DNA of 64,000 bases. It comes from an uncultured OCS116 cluster bacterium (GTDB taxonomy: Bacteria > Pseudomonadota > Alphaproteobacteria > Rhizobiales > TMED25). The stretch is from the NCBI GenBank assembly GCA_902633855.1, contig CACPHU010000005.1:1-64000 (forward strand), written 5' to 3'. The stretch's first letter is position 1. Each line of letters opens with the position of its first letter. The notes beneath the pieces were generated by a model. That model was not told the DNA's origin, did no database searches, and was given only the letters and a program-made list of their open reading frames with translations. Of the stretch, positions 9,377 through 18,772 are shown piece by piece. Both the position numbers and the translations under genes were made by a program.

Positions 9377-10269
9377 AAATAAATAAAATTGGACTAATCG
9401 GTATGGGTTTAATGGGGCAAGCATTTATTAAAAATCTTGTCAAGGCACAGATACATGTTCAGGGATTTGATACTGATCAAAAAAGAATGTCTCAACTTAA
9501 AGATATCGGTGGCACGCCATTGGACTCACCACACCTTGTCGGCAAGGATGTCAATTTTGTATTAACATCACTTCCAAATAGTACAATTGCAAGGGATGTG
9601 TTCTTCAGTGAAGGAGGGCTTGCAGATAATAACTATCGCGACTTAATTGTTTGCGATACAACAACATCGAGACCAGAGGATAGCGAGGAGATCGCAGGAG
9701 AACTATCAAATTTTGGGATACATTTCTTAGATACAGCTGTAAGTGGAACAAGCGCAATGGCAGAGGTAGGAGATTTAGTTATCATTGCTGGTGGCCCAAA
9801 AGAGATATACGATAAGGCAATTCCAATATTAAATACATTTTCCAGAGCATCTTACTATATGGGTCCATCTGGGTCGGGAGCGCGTACAAAACTTGTAATA
9901 AATCTTGTTTTAGCGGGAAACCGTCTCTCGCTAGCGGAAGGGCTTGTGCTGGGAGAAAAGTCCGGGTTAAATCTTGATTCATTACTTGCAGTCGTAAAAG
10001 ATGGCGCATGCTCATCGAAAACAATGAGCGATAAAGGGCCCAAGATGATCGATGGTGATTTTAAGACCCAAAGCCGTGTAATAAATGTACTTAAAGACTC
10101 CAGATTAATGCTTGAGCAAGGACAAAAATTTGGCTCTCCTATGTTAATGACAAATATCTGGTCTCAACTCATGCAGGCCTCAGAAGAAGCAGGTTATGGG
10201 GAAAAAGATGTTACAAGCTTTATTGAAATCCTTCGAGGTATGGCTGGTCTTAAAAGCAGGATAGATTGA
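9367..10269 (+). CDS. 3-hydroxyisobutyrate dehydrogenase-family NAD(P)-dependent oxidoreductase
   Basis: IGLIGMGLMGQAF, DTAVSGTSAMAEVGDLVIIAGG, GSGARTKLVINLVLA motifs; GTG start overlapping the previous gene. Confidence 0.85.
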   Translation: MVVKINKIGLIGMGLMGQAFIKNLVKAQIHVQGFDTDQKRMSQLKDIGGTPLDSPHLVGKDVNFVLTSLPNSTIARDVFFSEGGLADNNYRDLIVCDTTTSRPEDSEEIAGELSNFGIHFLDTAVSGTSAMAEVGDLVIIAGGPKEIYDKAIPILNTFSRASYYMGPSGSGARTKLVINLVLAGNRLSLAEGLVLGEKSGLNLDSLLAVVKDGACSSKTMSDKGPKMIDGDFKTQSRVINVLKDSRLMLEQGQKFGSPMLMTNIWSQLMQASEEAGYGEKDVTSFIEILRGMAGLKSRID

Positions 10270-10278
10270 AAAAATTTG

Positions 10279-10354
10279 TGGTGCCCTGACCTAGATTTGA
10301 ACTAGGGACACAACGATTTTCAGTCGTTTGCTCTACCAACTGAGCTATCAGGGC
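10279..10354 (-). tRNA. tRNA-Phe (GAA), CCA encoded
   Basis: Minus strand GCCCTGA-TA-GCTCAGTTGGTAGAGC...GACTGAAAATC...GTTCAAATC...TCAGGGC-ACCA; anticodon GAA. Confidence 0.95.
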
Positions 10355-10386
10355 ACATGATATTCCTATTTATATGAATTTTTTAA

Positions 10387-10590
10387 TTAGAAGTCTAGCT
10401 TATCTTTTTTTATTATATCAATAATCTCAGGGTTCTCATTAATCATTTCATCATTCACTTTTTCACCAGGTATATAATATTTTCCGGTGAGCCAATTGCC
10501 CAGATCTTTGTTTGCACATTTCTCTGAGCAAAAGGGTTCGAATTTTGCGTTAGATAATTGTTTACACATTGGGCATTTTTCTATTTTCAT
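10387..10590 (-). CDS. yacG: DNA gyrase inhibitor YacG-like zinc-binding protein
   Basis: CPMCK...FCSEKCANKDLGNWLTGKYYIPG; next to tRNA-Phe. Confidence 0.85.
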   Translation of the reverse strand: MKIEKCPMCKQLSNAKFEPFCSEKCANKDLGNWLTGKYYIPGEKVNDEMINENPEIIDIIKKDKLDF

Positions 10591-10631
10591 AACTTGTATC
10601 CACATTATTAGATGTAAATTAATTACTATTT

Positions 10632-11033
10632 CTAATTAACATAAAATTCTCGTGCTTTTGTTTTAGTACCATCAATCATGATGAGATACAAGCTAACCTT
10701 TGATGTTGATGGTGGAATAGTTCTATATTTCTCTATTTCCTTGATCTCACTTTTACACATCGGCATAACAAGAATATTGTTTGGTTTTGCATTATTAATT
10801 CCATACCTTACCTCTTTTATCAAACATCTTTTTTTTATGAGATATGGAAATTCCATGACCAAATTATTATTAATTAACTTATAGCTAATCCAACTCTCCT
10901 CATCATCAAAACTATTATTTTGTGCATTTAAATGAACGAAATAAAAAAATAACATCAATAACATCAAAATAAGTAATCCTGAGTATATCCAATAATAAAT
11001 GAGTTTATTTTTTTTTAGATTTATTTTGCGCAT
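10632..11033 (-). CDS. Hypothetical single-TM membrane protein
   Basis: N-terminal YYWIYSGLLILMLLMLFFYFV TM segment then soluble domain; overlaps maf 3' end by 29 nt. Confidence 0.55.
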   Translation of the reverse strand: MRKINLKKNKLIYYWIYSGLLILMLLMLFFYFVHLNAQNNSFDDEESWISYKLINNNLVMEFPYLIKKRCLIKEVRYGINNAKPNNILVMPMCKSEIKEIEKYRTIPPSTSKVSLYLIMIDGTKTKAREFYVN

Positions 11034-11610
11034 TAAAGCCAATTCCATTAAGTAAATTTAAAGTCTCATTTAGAGGCAGACCAACTACTGAGGTATATGA
11101 GCCAATAAGCTTTACCACAAATCCTCCTGCAAACCCTTGTATGGCATATGCCCCTGCCTTACCCCTCCATTCATCAGTATTGAGATAGAGATGTATTTCA
11201 CTTTCGGATAATAACTTAAATTTAATTCGTGTCTCAACATTCCTATTATAAAAAATACCTTTTTGATCTCGTACGCATACAGCAGTATAAACTCTGTGGT
11301 TACGTCCAGACAATAAATTCAAGTTTTCTCTTGCCTTTTCAATATCTTCAGTTTTTTCAATAATTTTTCTGCCAATTGCAATAACTGTATCTGCAGCTAA
11401 TATAAAATCATTTTTATATTGCTCATTCTCAGATATAGAATACGCTTTTTTCCTTGCGAGCATTAGAGCTATCTGATGCGGTGGCAGGCTTTGATCATAA
11501 ATAGTTTCATCCACGTTACTTGGGTCAATAATATCAGGGATAATCCCTACTTGCCCTAATAAATCATATCTACGGATTGAGTTACTAGCTAATATTAAGC
11601 GTGGAGCCAT
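11005..11610 (-). CDS. maf: Maf family nucleotide pyrophosphatase
   Basis: LILASNSIRRYDLL; LAADTVIAIG; WRGKAGAYAIQGFAG. Confidence 0.93.
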   Translation of the reverse strand: MAPRLILASNSIRRYDLLGQVGIIPDIIDPSNVDETIYDQSLPPHQIALMLARKKAYSISENEQYKNDFILAADTVIAIGRKIIEKTEDIEKARENLNLLSGRNHRVYTAVCVRDQKGIFYNRNVETRIKFKLLSESEIHLYLNTDEWRGKAGAYAIQGFAGGFVVKLIGSYTSVVGLPLNETLNLLNGIGFNAQNKSKKK

Positions 11611-11615
11611 CTTCC

Positions 11616-12917
11616 TTAATCATCTTTTCGGTTTAATCTCGCTCTTAATGAGTTAGCATGTGATATAAGACCCTCTTGCTCAGCAATTCTGATCGCGCTT
11701 GGGGCTATTTCATTAAAGTTCGACTTATCACACTCAACAATAGATGTTCGTTTCATAAAACTTTGAACCGATAGTCCAGACGAAAATCTTGCTGTTTGCA
11801 TTGTGGGTAATACGTGATTTGTGCCAACAACGTAATCACCAGCAGCTTCTGGTGTATATTTACCAATAAATATTGCCCCAGCATTTTTAACTTGCTCTGA
11901 TAAATCACGCGCGTCTGGCGTACATAATTGCAAATGTTCAGGGGCGATTTCATTTATAAATTTTATGATTTCTTTGTTTGTTTCACATATTATTATGCAT
12001 CCATATCGGGTCCAACTATTTTTGAGTGTTGCCCCATCATCAAGATCCTCTAATCTTTGATTTATTCGTTCCAGAACTCTTTTTGCAAAATCAATATCCT
12101 TTGTTACTAGAATTGATTGGGCATTATCGTCGTGCTCTGCTTGCGCAAAAAGATCTTCTACAACCCATTCTAAATCCATGTCTGAATCAGCAACAACCAT
12201 AACCTCTGATGGTCCCGCGACCATATCAATACCTACATCACCAAAAACCTGTTTTTTTGCAGCAGCTACATAACTATTCCCTGGACCTACAATCATATCA
12301 ACTTTATCTATTTGATCAGTTCCATAAGTAAGAGCTGCGATAGCTTGGGCTCCGCCAATTCTGTAGACTTCTTCTACATTACAAATACTGGCTGCCGCCA
12401 GTATTGAATTATTAAGGACACCATTCATTGATGGTGTTACCATTACAATACGCCTGACACCCGCAACTAGTGCCGGTATAACATTCATAAGAACACTGCT
12501 TGGATATATTGCCTTGCCACCTGGCACATAGACACCAACCGACTCTACTGGTGTCCATCTTTGCTCGATTTTAATATCAATTTGATCAGTATAAGAGAGA
12601 TTTTCAGGTTTTAACTTTTCATGATATGCAAGAATTCTATCATGGGCAAATTTTAAGGAACTTAAAAGTTCTCTACTGATATTTTCAGTACTTTTGCTCA
12701 AAATATTCTTGTCTAGTTTTAGATCTTCTTGAGATAACTGATTATTATCAAACTCATTTGTATAATTTAGAAGTGCGGAGTCTTTATCTTTCCTGATTGA
12801 TGAAATTATAGCATCAACTTCACCGGAGATTTCATTAAAGTTGAGCTTCCTTTTGGCTTGTTGCTGATAAAACTCATTCATTGACTTCACGTCGTTAATG
12901 TTAAATATTTTTTTCAT
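11616..12917 (-). CDS. hisD: Histidinol dehydrogenase
   Basis: RWTPVESVGVYVPGGKAIYPSSVLMNVIPA; DMVAGPSEVMVVAD; APEHLQLCT; start placed at MKKIFNIND. Confidence 0.95.
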   Translation of the reverse strand: MKKIFNINDVKSMNEFYQQQAKRKLNFNEISGEVDAIISSIRKDKDSALLNYTNEFDNNQLSQEDLKLDKNILSKSTENISRELLSSLKFAHDRILAYHEKLKPENLSYTDQIDIKIEQRWTPVESVGVYVPGGKAIYPSSVLMNVIPALVAGVRRIVMVTPSMNGVLNNSILAAASICNVEEVYRIGGAQAIAALTYGTDQIDKVDMIVGPGNSYVAAAKKQVFGDVGIDMVAGPSEVMVVADSDMDLEWVVEDLFAQAEHDDNAQSILVTKDIDFAKRVLERINQRLEDLDDGATLKNSWTRYGCIIICETNKEIIKFINEIAPEHLQLCTPDARDLSEQVKNAGAIFIGKYTPEAAGDYVVGTNHVLPTMQTARFSSGLSVQSFMKRTSIVECDKSNFNEIAPSAIRIAEQEGLISHANSLRARLNRKDD

Positions 12918-12925
12918 TCTAAATT

Positions 12926-14203
12926 CTATCTTATTCTCTCTATCTCTGCACCGCAATTTGATAACTTTTTCTCTAAATTTTCAAAACCACGGTCTAAATG
13001 ATAAACTCTATTTATTAGGGTTTCTCCTTCTGCGCATAAGGCAGCAATTACAAGGGATACAGATGCCCTAAGATCAGTAGCCATTACTTGAGCACCCACT
13101 AAGTTTGCTTTACCAGTTATTATAGCTTTGTCTCCATCTAAATAAATATCTGCTCCCATTCTAACTAATTCCTGGACGTGCATAAATCTATTTTCAAAAA
13201 TTTTTTCATTTATTACTGAAACTCCATGTGCTTGCGTAAGTAATGCCATAAACTGTGCTTGTAAATCTGTTGGGAAACCTGGATAAGGTTCCGTTATAAG
13301 ATCAATGGGTTTAATTTCATTTGTCAAATAACCATCAACATTTATGCCGTCATCGGTGTCTTTTATTTGGAAGCCAATATTTCTTAGTAGGTATAGTGGT
13401 AATTCCAAGTTTCTTGGATCGCAACCCTTTAATATTAAATTTCCTCTCGTAATACATGCCGCGATTGCAAAAGTTGCAGCCTCAATCCTGTCAGACATAA
13501 CTGAATGCGACGCACCATGAAGTGTTTCTTGCCCATCGATAAGTATATTTTTTTTGTTTATCTCAATATTTGCCCCCATTTTTTTTAAGCAATCAATCAA
13601 GTCTAAAACCTCAGGCTCAATTGACGCGTTGCTTATCTTCGTTTCGCCCTTTGCAAGTGTTGACGCCATTATTAAATTTTGAGTCGCGCCCACAGATGGT
13701 TTTTCTAATTGAATATAATTACCTGTCAGGCCTTTCTTGGCCTTCACTATAACAAATCCCTTCTCAACTTTGACGTCCGCACCTAATGTTTTTAGACCCT
13801 TTAAATGAATATCAACTGGGCGCGTACCAATAGCACAGCCACCTGGCATTGAAACACGAGCGTAACCCTCTCTTGCAAGTAAGGCACCAATTACTAAAAA
13901 GCTTGCCCTCATCTTGGAAACATTTTCGTACCCGGCCGTTGTGCTGCTTATATTAGCCACATTGATAGAAATTGGCGCGCTGAGATCACTTTTTTTTACC
14001 CTGATTTGATTTATGCTCGCGCCAAGCTCCTCTAGTATAAATGTAAGTGTTTTTATGTCTGTTAGCTTGGGTACATTATGTATTTGTAATACATCATCTG
14101 TTAAAATGGATGAAATCATAATCGGAAGAGAGGAGTTCTTTGAACCGGAAATAGAAACTTTCCCGTTTAGCCTATTACCGCCAATGATACGAATTTTATC
14201 CAT
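12926..14203 (-). CDS. murA: UDP-N-acetylglucosamine 1-carboxyvinyltransferase
   Basis: MDKIRIIGGNRLNGKVSISGSKNSSLPIM; MPGGCAIGTRPVDIHLKGL; PYPGFPTDLQAQ. Confidence 0.96.
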   Translation of the reverse strand: MDKIRIIGGNRLNGKVSISGSKNSSLPIMISSILTDDVLQIHNVPKLTDIKTLTFILEELGASINQIRVKKSDLSAPISINVANISSTTAGYENVSKMRASFLVIGALLAREGYARVSMPGGCAIGTRPVDIHLKGLKTLGADVKVEKGFVIVKAKKGLTGNYIQLEKPSVGATQNLIMASTLAKGETKISNASIEPEVLDLIDCLKKMGANIEINKKNILIDGQETLHGASHSVMSDRIEAATFAIAACITRGNLILKGCDPRNLELPLYLLRNIGFQIKDTDDGINVDGYLTNEIKPIDLITEPYPGFPTDLQAQFMALLTQAHGVSVINEKIFENRFMHVQELVRMGADIYLDGDKAIITGKANLVGAQVMATDLRASVSLVIAALCAEGETLINRVYHLDRGFENLEKKLSNCGAEIERIR

Positions 14204-14327
14204 CTTTTGCTTCGCTATTATTTACTTTCTTTTCTCTTTTCTTGATTGCTTGAGCTTTTCGTTTCTTCAAATTCTCCTTCAAAGCTGTAGCTAATTTTTG
14301 ATTGTCTTTTTTTCTTAATTTTGCCAT
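14196..14327 (-). CDS. Small Lys-rich protein (43 aa) overlapping murA start
   Basis: Read directly: MAKLRKKDNQKLATALKENLKKRKAQAIKKREKKVNNSEAKDG*; stop overlaps murA ATG; below the ORF track size cut-off. Confidence 0.6.
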   Translation of the reverse strand: MAKLRKKDNQKLATALKENLKKRKAQAIKKREKKVNNSEAKDG

Positions 14328-14379
14328 ATTTCGAGTTGTATTATGTTTGATTGATTAATATTTTACAAATACATATGAA

Positions 14380-14454
14380 GCCGCAGTAGCTCAGTGGTAG
14401 AGCGCACCCTTGGTAAGGGTGAGGTCGAGTGTTCAATCCACTCCTGCGGCACCA
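14380..14454 (+). tRNA. tRNA-Thr (GGT), CCA encoded
   Basis: GCCGCAG-TA-GCTCAGTGGTAGAGC...CCCTTGGTAAGGG...GTTCAATCC...CTGCGGC-ACCA; anticodon GGT. Confidence 0.95.
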
Positions 14455-14520
14455 TTTACCATAAATATATAATTAAAAGATTATATTGAAAATCCTTTCT
14501 TTGTTATTTACTCTAAATTA

Positions 14521-14985
14521 ATGATGAAGAAACTACTTATACTATCAAATTTACCAACAAAAAATACTGAGATATTACTTTACGAGACGCAAAAAGGCGC
14601 CAAATCTATTGAGTCGAATAATATTAAGATATTGGCTTGTGATGCTCGTGAAGTAGACCATAACCATATCCTAGACTCAGCTGGAATAATAATTGGCACT
14701 ACCGAAAATCTTGGTTATATGAGCGGGATTATCAAAGATTTTTTCGATAGAAATTATTACCACTGTATCGATAAAACAAATGGTATGCCTTACGCAATAT
14801 ATATTCGAGCAGGTCATGACGGTACAGGAACCGAGGTTAATATAAAAAGAATAATAACTGGTTTAAAGTGGAAAGAGGTACAAAAACCGCTTATACTCAA
14901 GGGTAGTTGGAATGACAATTTCAAAGACCAATGCTTCCATCTAGGCGCAACGATCGCGGCAGGACTGGATGCAAATATATATTAA
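14521..14985 (+). CDS. Flavodoxin-like / NAD(P)H-dependent FMN reductase-like protein
   Basis: IIIGTTENLGYMSGIIKDFFDR flavodoxin-fold pattern. Confidence 0.6.
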   Translation: MMKKLLILSNLPTKNTEILLYETQKGAKSIESNNIKILACDAREVDHNHILDSAGIIIGTTENLGYMSGIIKDFFDRNYYHCIDKTNGMPYAIYIRAGHDGTGTEVNIKRIITGLKWKEVQKPLILKGSWNDNFKDQCFHLGATIAAGLDANIY

Positions 14986-15005
14986 ATTTAATGTAATGGG
15001 ATAGA

Positions 15006-16364
15006 ATGTTCACAAAAAATAGAAATAATGCAATTGAAATTGAGCTTATAAGTAAAAATAAATTAAACAACTATATCAAAGAAAACCCAGATCAAAAAAG
15101 ATGGATCGAGCAAAATACATTTACAGCTGATCCTGGTGAGCTGGTCATAATCCCACAAGATAAAGATAATATAAGAAAAGTTTTACTAGGGAGAACATAT
15201 GAAAATGATGTTTACTCTAAATTTATTTGCAGTAATTTGTCAAAAAAATTACCTGGCAATAATTATTACATTTCAAATTTAGATCCTGACGATATTTTAC
15301 CGTATATAAGCTGGGCTCTGGGTTGTTATAAATATGATAGTGCACCAATTTCCACTTCAAAACTTTTCCTTCCGGATAAGATCCATAATGAGGTAAGTAT
15401 TCATGTGGAAAGTATCTTTTTCACAATGGATCTTATAAATCATCCTGCCAATAGACTTACAACAGAGGAATTTGCAAAAATAATTGGAGAATATTTTACG
15501 AATAAAAACTGTAAAGTCACTGAAATTATCGGAGAAGATCTGCTCAAGCATAATTTCCCTCTGATATATGAGGTTGGAAAAGCAAGCTCGCATAAACCAA
15601 GGTTAGTTGAGATTCAGTGGGGGAAAAAAAATGATCCAAAAGTTACACTAGTTGGAAAAGGCATCACTTTTGATACAGGTGGCTTAGATATTAAACCTTC
15701 ATCTGGTATGCTTCTAATGAAAAAAGATATGGGCGGGGCGGCGAATATATTGGGCCTCGCAAATATGATAATTGGAAATAAACTGAATTTAAACTTGAGA
15801 GTATTGATACCAATTGCTGAGAACTCAATTTCAAGTAATTCTTTCAGGCCAGGCGATATTTTAAATTCAAGATCAGGTTTGACGGTTGAAATTGGAAACA
15901 CTGATGCAGAGGGTAGATTGATATTAGCAGACTCTCTAACTCTCGCTGATGAGGGCTCGCCAGACTTAATCATCGATATGGCTACCCTGACAGGAGCCGC
16001 AAGAGTGGCGGTGGGACCAGAGATAGTTCCATTCTTTAGTACTAGTGACGCAATTTCTAATATCCTAAAAAAAGTTTCGCAAAATGTTCAAGATCCAGTT
16101 TGGGAACTTCCATTTTTTGCACCATATGGAAAATGGCTTAATAATGAGATCTCAGACCTGAATAATTCACCAAATACACCGTTTGCAGGCTCTATTATTG
16201 CAGCAGAATTTTTGAAAAAATTTATTACCAATACAAATAATTATTTACATTTCGATGTTTATTCCTGGAATAATGGTACAAACAGGTATATCCCCAAAGG
16301 TGGAGCCGCGCAGGGCATCAGAGCTATTTACCAGCTGATAAAAGAGCTTTATGTTAATAAATAA
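15006..16364 (+). CDS. M17 leucyl aminopeptidase family protein
   Basis: GKGITFDTGGLDIKPSSGMLLMKKDMGGAA; NTDAEGRLILADSL motifs. Confidence 0.95.
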   Translation: MFTKNRNNAIEIELISKNKLNNYIKENPDQKRWIEQNTFTADPGELVIIPQDKDNIRKVLLGRTYENDVYSKFICSNLSKKLPGNNYYISNLDPDDILPYISWALGCYKYDSAPISTSKLFLPDKIHNEVSIHVESIFFTMDLINHPANRLTTEEFAKIIGEYFTNKNCKVTEIIGEDLLKHNFPLIYEVGKASSHKPRLVEIQWGKKNDPKVTLVGKGITFDTGGLDIKPSSGMLLMKKDMGGAANILGLANMIIGNKLNLNLRVLIPIAENSISSNSFRPGDILNSRSGLTVEIGNTDAEGRLILADSLTLADEGSPDLIIDMATLTGAARVAVGPEIVPFFSTSDAISNILKKVSQNVQDPVWELPFFAPYGKWLNNEISDLNNSPNTPFAGSIIAAEFLKKFITNTNNYLHFDVYSWNNGTNRYIPKGGAAQGIRAIYQLIKELYVNK

Positions 16365-17169
16365 TTTTAAGGTGTAGCATTCAACGCATTATTACAATTC
16401 CCAAAACGGATATTAAGAAAGAGCCATCAAATTCTTCTGAAACAATATCGGAAGCTCTTTACGGTGAATTCATAGGGATTGAGGATGAAGATGAAAAGTG
16501 GATATATGGAAGATTATTAAATGATAACTATCGTGGTTATGTGGTAAAAACCGCAACTAAAGTTGAAGACCACAAATTAAATAATTCTTCTCTTAAAATC
16601 AGTGCAAATAGTACCCACATATATTCCACTCCAGACCCAAAATCACCTATTAAAAAAACTTTATTCAGAAATTCAAGAGTACTTTGTGACTTGTCCAACG
16701 TAAAAAATGATTTCGTAAAAGTTAATTTTGAGGATGGGTTTATAAATACCAGTCATGTTCGGAGAAATCTCGAAAAAAAATAGATTTTGTTGACGTAGCA
16801 AAAAGTTATGTTGGGGCACCATACAAATGGGGTGGAAGGACTATTCTTGGAATAGATTGTTCTGGATTAGTTCAAACTTCACTCAATGCGGTTGGTCGGG
16901 AGTGCCCGCGGGATAGTATACAGCAATGTGAACAATTCTGTGGCACTACAGATATTGATCCCGAAATCAGTAATTTACGAAGGGGTGATATTATTTTTTG
17001 GGAAGGTCATGTAGCGATATATGTGCAAACAAATAAAATCATTCATAGTAATATGACCAGTATGGATGTACGAATTGAAAATTTTACAAAGATAAGAGAA
17101 ATATTAGATAAAGAAGATAATCACATTAAGTCAGTCGCTAGGATGATACCCGAATTTATTTATATGTAG
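16351..17169 (+). pseudogene. NlpC/P60 (C40) peptidase with N-terminal SH3-like domain, interrupted by one clear and one possible frame disruption
   Basis: Frame 2 encodes the N-terminal part up to TAG 16781-16783; frame 1 from 16780 is open to TAG 17167-17169 with VDVAKSYVGAPYKWGGRTILGIDCSGLVQT...LRRGDIIFWEGHVAIYV. Confidence 0.7.
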
Positions 17170-18771
17170 CTAACCCAATAGGGCTGAAGAAATTAATTTT
17201 TTTGTATACTCATTTTTAGGCTTATTAAATATATTTTCTGTATAATCCATCTCAATAATTTCACCTGAGTTTAAAACCATCACTCTATCCGAAATATATC
17301 TTATGACACGAAGATCATGGCTTATAAAAATATATGAAGTATTAAATTTATCTTGTAATTTTTTGAGCAAATTTAGTATTTGCAGCTGAACAGTTGCATC
17401 CAAGGAACTCGTTGGCTCATCTAAAACAAGTAATTTTGGCCTTAATATAATCGCTCTTGCTATTGCAATTCTCTGTCGCTGACCACCAGAGAACTCATGC
17501 GGGTATCTATTCAATTGGTCAGGTTCCAGGCCAACATCCTGGAGTATTTCGAGAACCCTCTCCTTTCTGCTATTTGCATCTAACTCAATTTTTTGCGCAA
17601 TCAATCCTTCTTCAATTATCTGCTCTACTGTCAATCTTGGTGATAGTGATCCGAAAGGGTCTTGAAATACAATCTGTAAATCCTTTCTAATTCTTTTAAG
17701 GGCTTTGAAGGATTTTTTTGCAAGATCATCCCCCATAAAGATAATACTGCCATCAGATTTTATAAGTCTTAAAATTGATAATCCAATAGTTGTTTTACCT
17801 GAACCTGACTCACCAACTAAACCAATTGTTTCCCCTAAGTTAATTGATAAATTGATATTACTAACAACTTTATTGACTCTTTTCTTACGAAATAATTTAT
17901 TCTGTTCATACTGAGCGCTAAGTGAGTTAAGTTTCAATATCTCGAGTGACTTATTTCTTTTTTCTCTCTTTCCAACAAGATTTCTGGCATTGACCAACCT
18001 CTTAGTGTAGGCGTCTCTCGGCTCATTAAATATACTATCCGTTGAACCCTCTTCAACTAAACATCCATTTTGCATTACATAGACATAATCCGTGAAATTT
18101 TTTACTATACTTAAGTCATGCGTTATAAATAATATAGTTAGGTCTAATTCACGCTGAAGTGTTTTCAATAACTTTAGTATTTCATATTGTACAGTAACAT
18201 CAAGTGCGGTTGTTGGCTCATCTGCAATGAGAAGTTTAGGATTATTTGCGAGGGCCATTGCAATCATAACTCTTTGCCTCTCACCACCAGATAACTGATG
18301 TGGATATCTTGTGAGTTTTTTCTCTGGTTCATTAATCCTCACTTTATGCATTAAATCGATAACTGTGCCCCGAATGTCCTGGGATTTTTTTATCTTATGC
18401 AATATTAGAGCTTCGCTGATTTGTTTTTCAACTGTATGTAATGGGTTCAATGAGCTAAGCGGTTCTTGAAAAATCATAGATATTTCATTTCCCCTAATTG
18501 CATTCAATTCTCTTTTATCTATTTTTAGTATATCTCTACCTGAAAAAATAATCTGACTTTCATCTGAAATAACGGATGTATTTGGGTTGAGCTTTAGTAT
18601 TGATAATGCAGTAAGAGTTTTACCAGAACCTGACTCACCGACAATAGAAATTGTTTTACCTTTAGGGATTGATATATTTAAATTCTGAATCCCAAACACT
18701 CCATCACCACTAGCAGGAAAGTTGAGCGCGAAATTTATTATTTGCAGTACATTTTTATTACTCGCAATCAT
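17170..18771 (-). CDS. yejF: Peptide ABC transporter ATP-binding protein, two fused ATPase domains
   Basis: Two Walker A (GESGSGKT) and two signature motifs (LSGGERQR, FSGGQRQR); start placed at MIASNKN. Confidence 0.93.
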   Translation of the reverse strand: MIASNKNVLQIINFALNFPASGDGVFGIQNLNISIPKGKTISIVGESGSGKTLTALSILKLNPNTSVISDESQIIFSGRDILKIDKRELNAIRGNEISMIFQEPLSSLNPLHTVEKQISEALILHKIKKSQDIRGTVIDLMHKVRINEPEKKLTRYPHQLSGGERQRVMIAMALANNPKLLIADEPTTALDVTVQYEILKLLKTLQRELDLTILFITHDLSIVKNFTDYVYVMQNGCLVEEGSTDSIFNEPRDAYTKRLVNARNLVGKREKRNKSLEILKLNSLSAQYEQNKLFRKKRVNKVVSNINLSINLGETIGLVGESGSGKTTIGLSILRLIKSDGSIIFMGDDLAKKSFKALKRIRKDLQIVFQDPFGSLSPRLTVEQIIEEGLIAQKIELDANSRKERVLEILQDVGLEPDQLNRYPHEFSGGQRQRIAIARAIILRPKLLVLDEPTSSLDATVQLQILNLLKKLQDKFNTSYIFISHDLRVIRYISDRVMVLNSGEIIEMDYTENIFNKPKNEYTKKLISSALLG

Positions 18772-18772
18772 G

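Noticed and set aside
14013-14294. 93-aa plus-strand ORF over the murA start
   Set aside because: Antisense to murA and to the 43-aa minus-strand ORF; composition looks non-coding.
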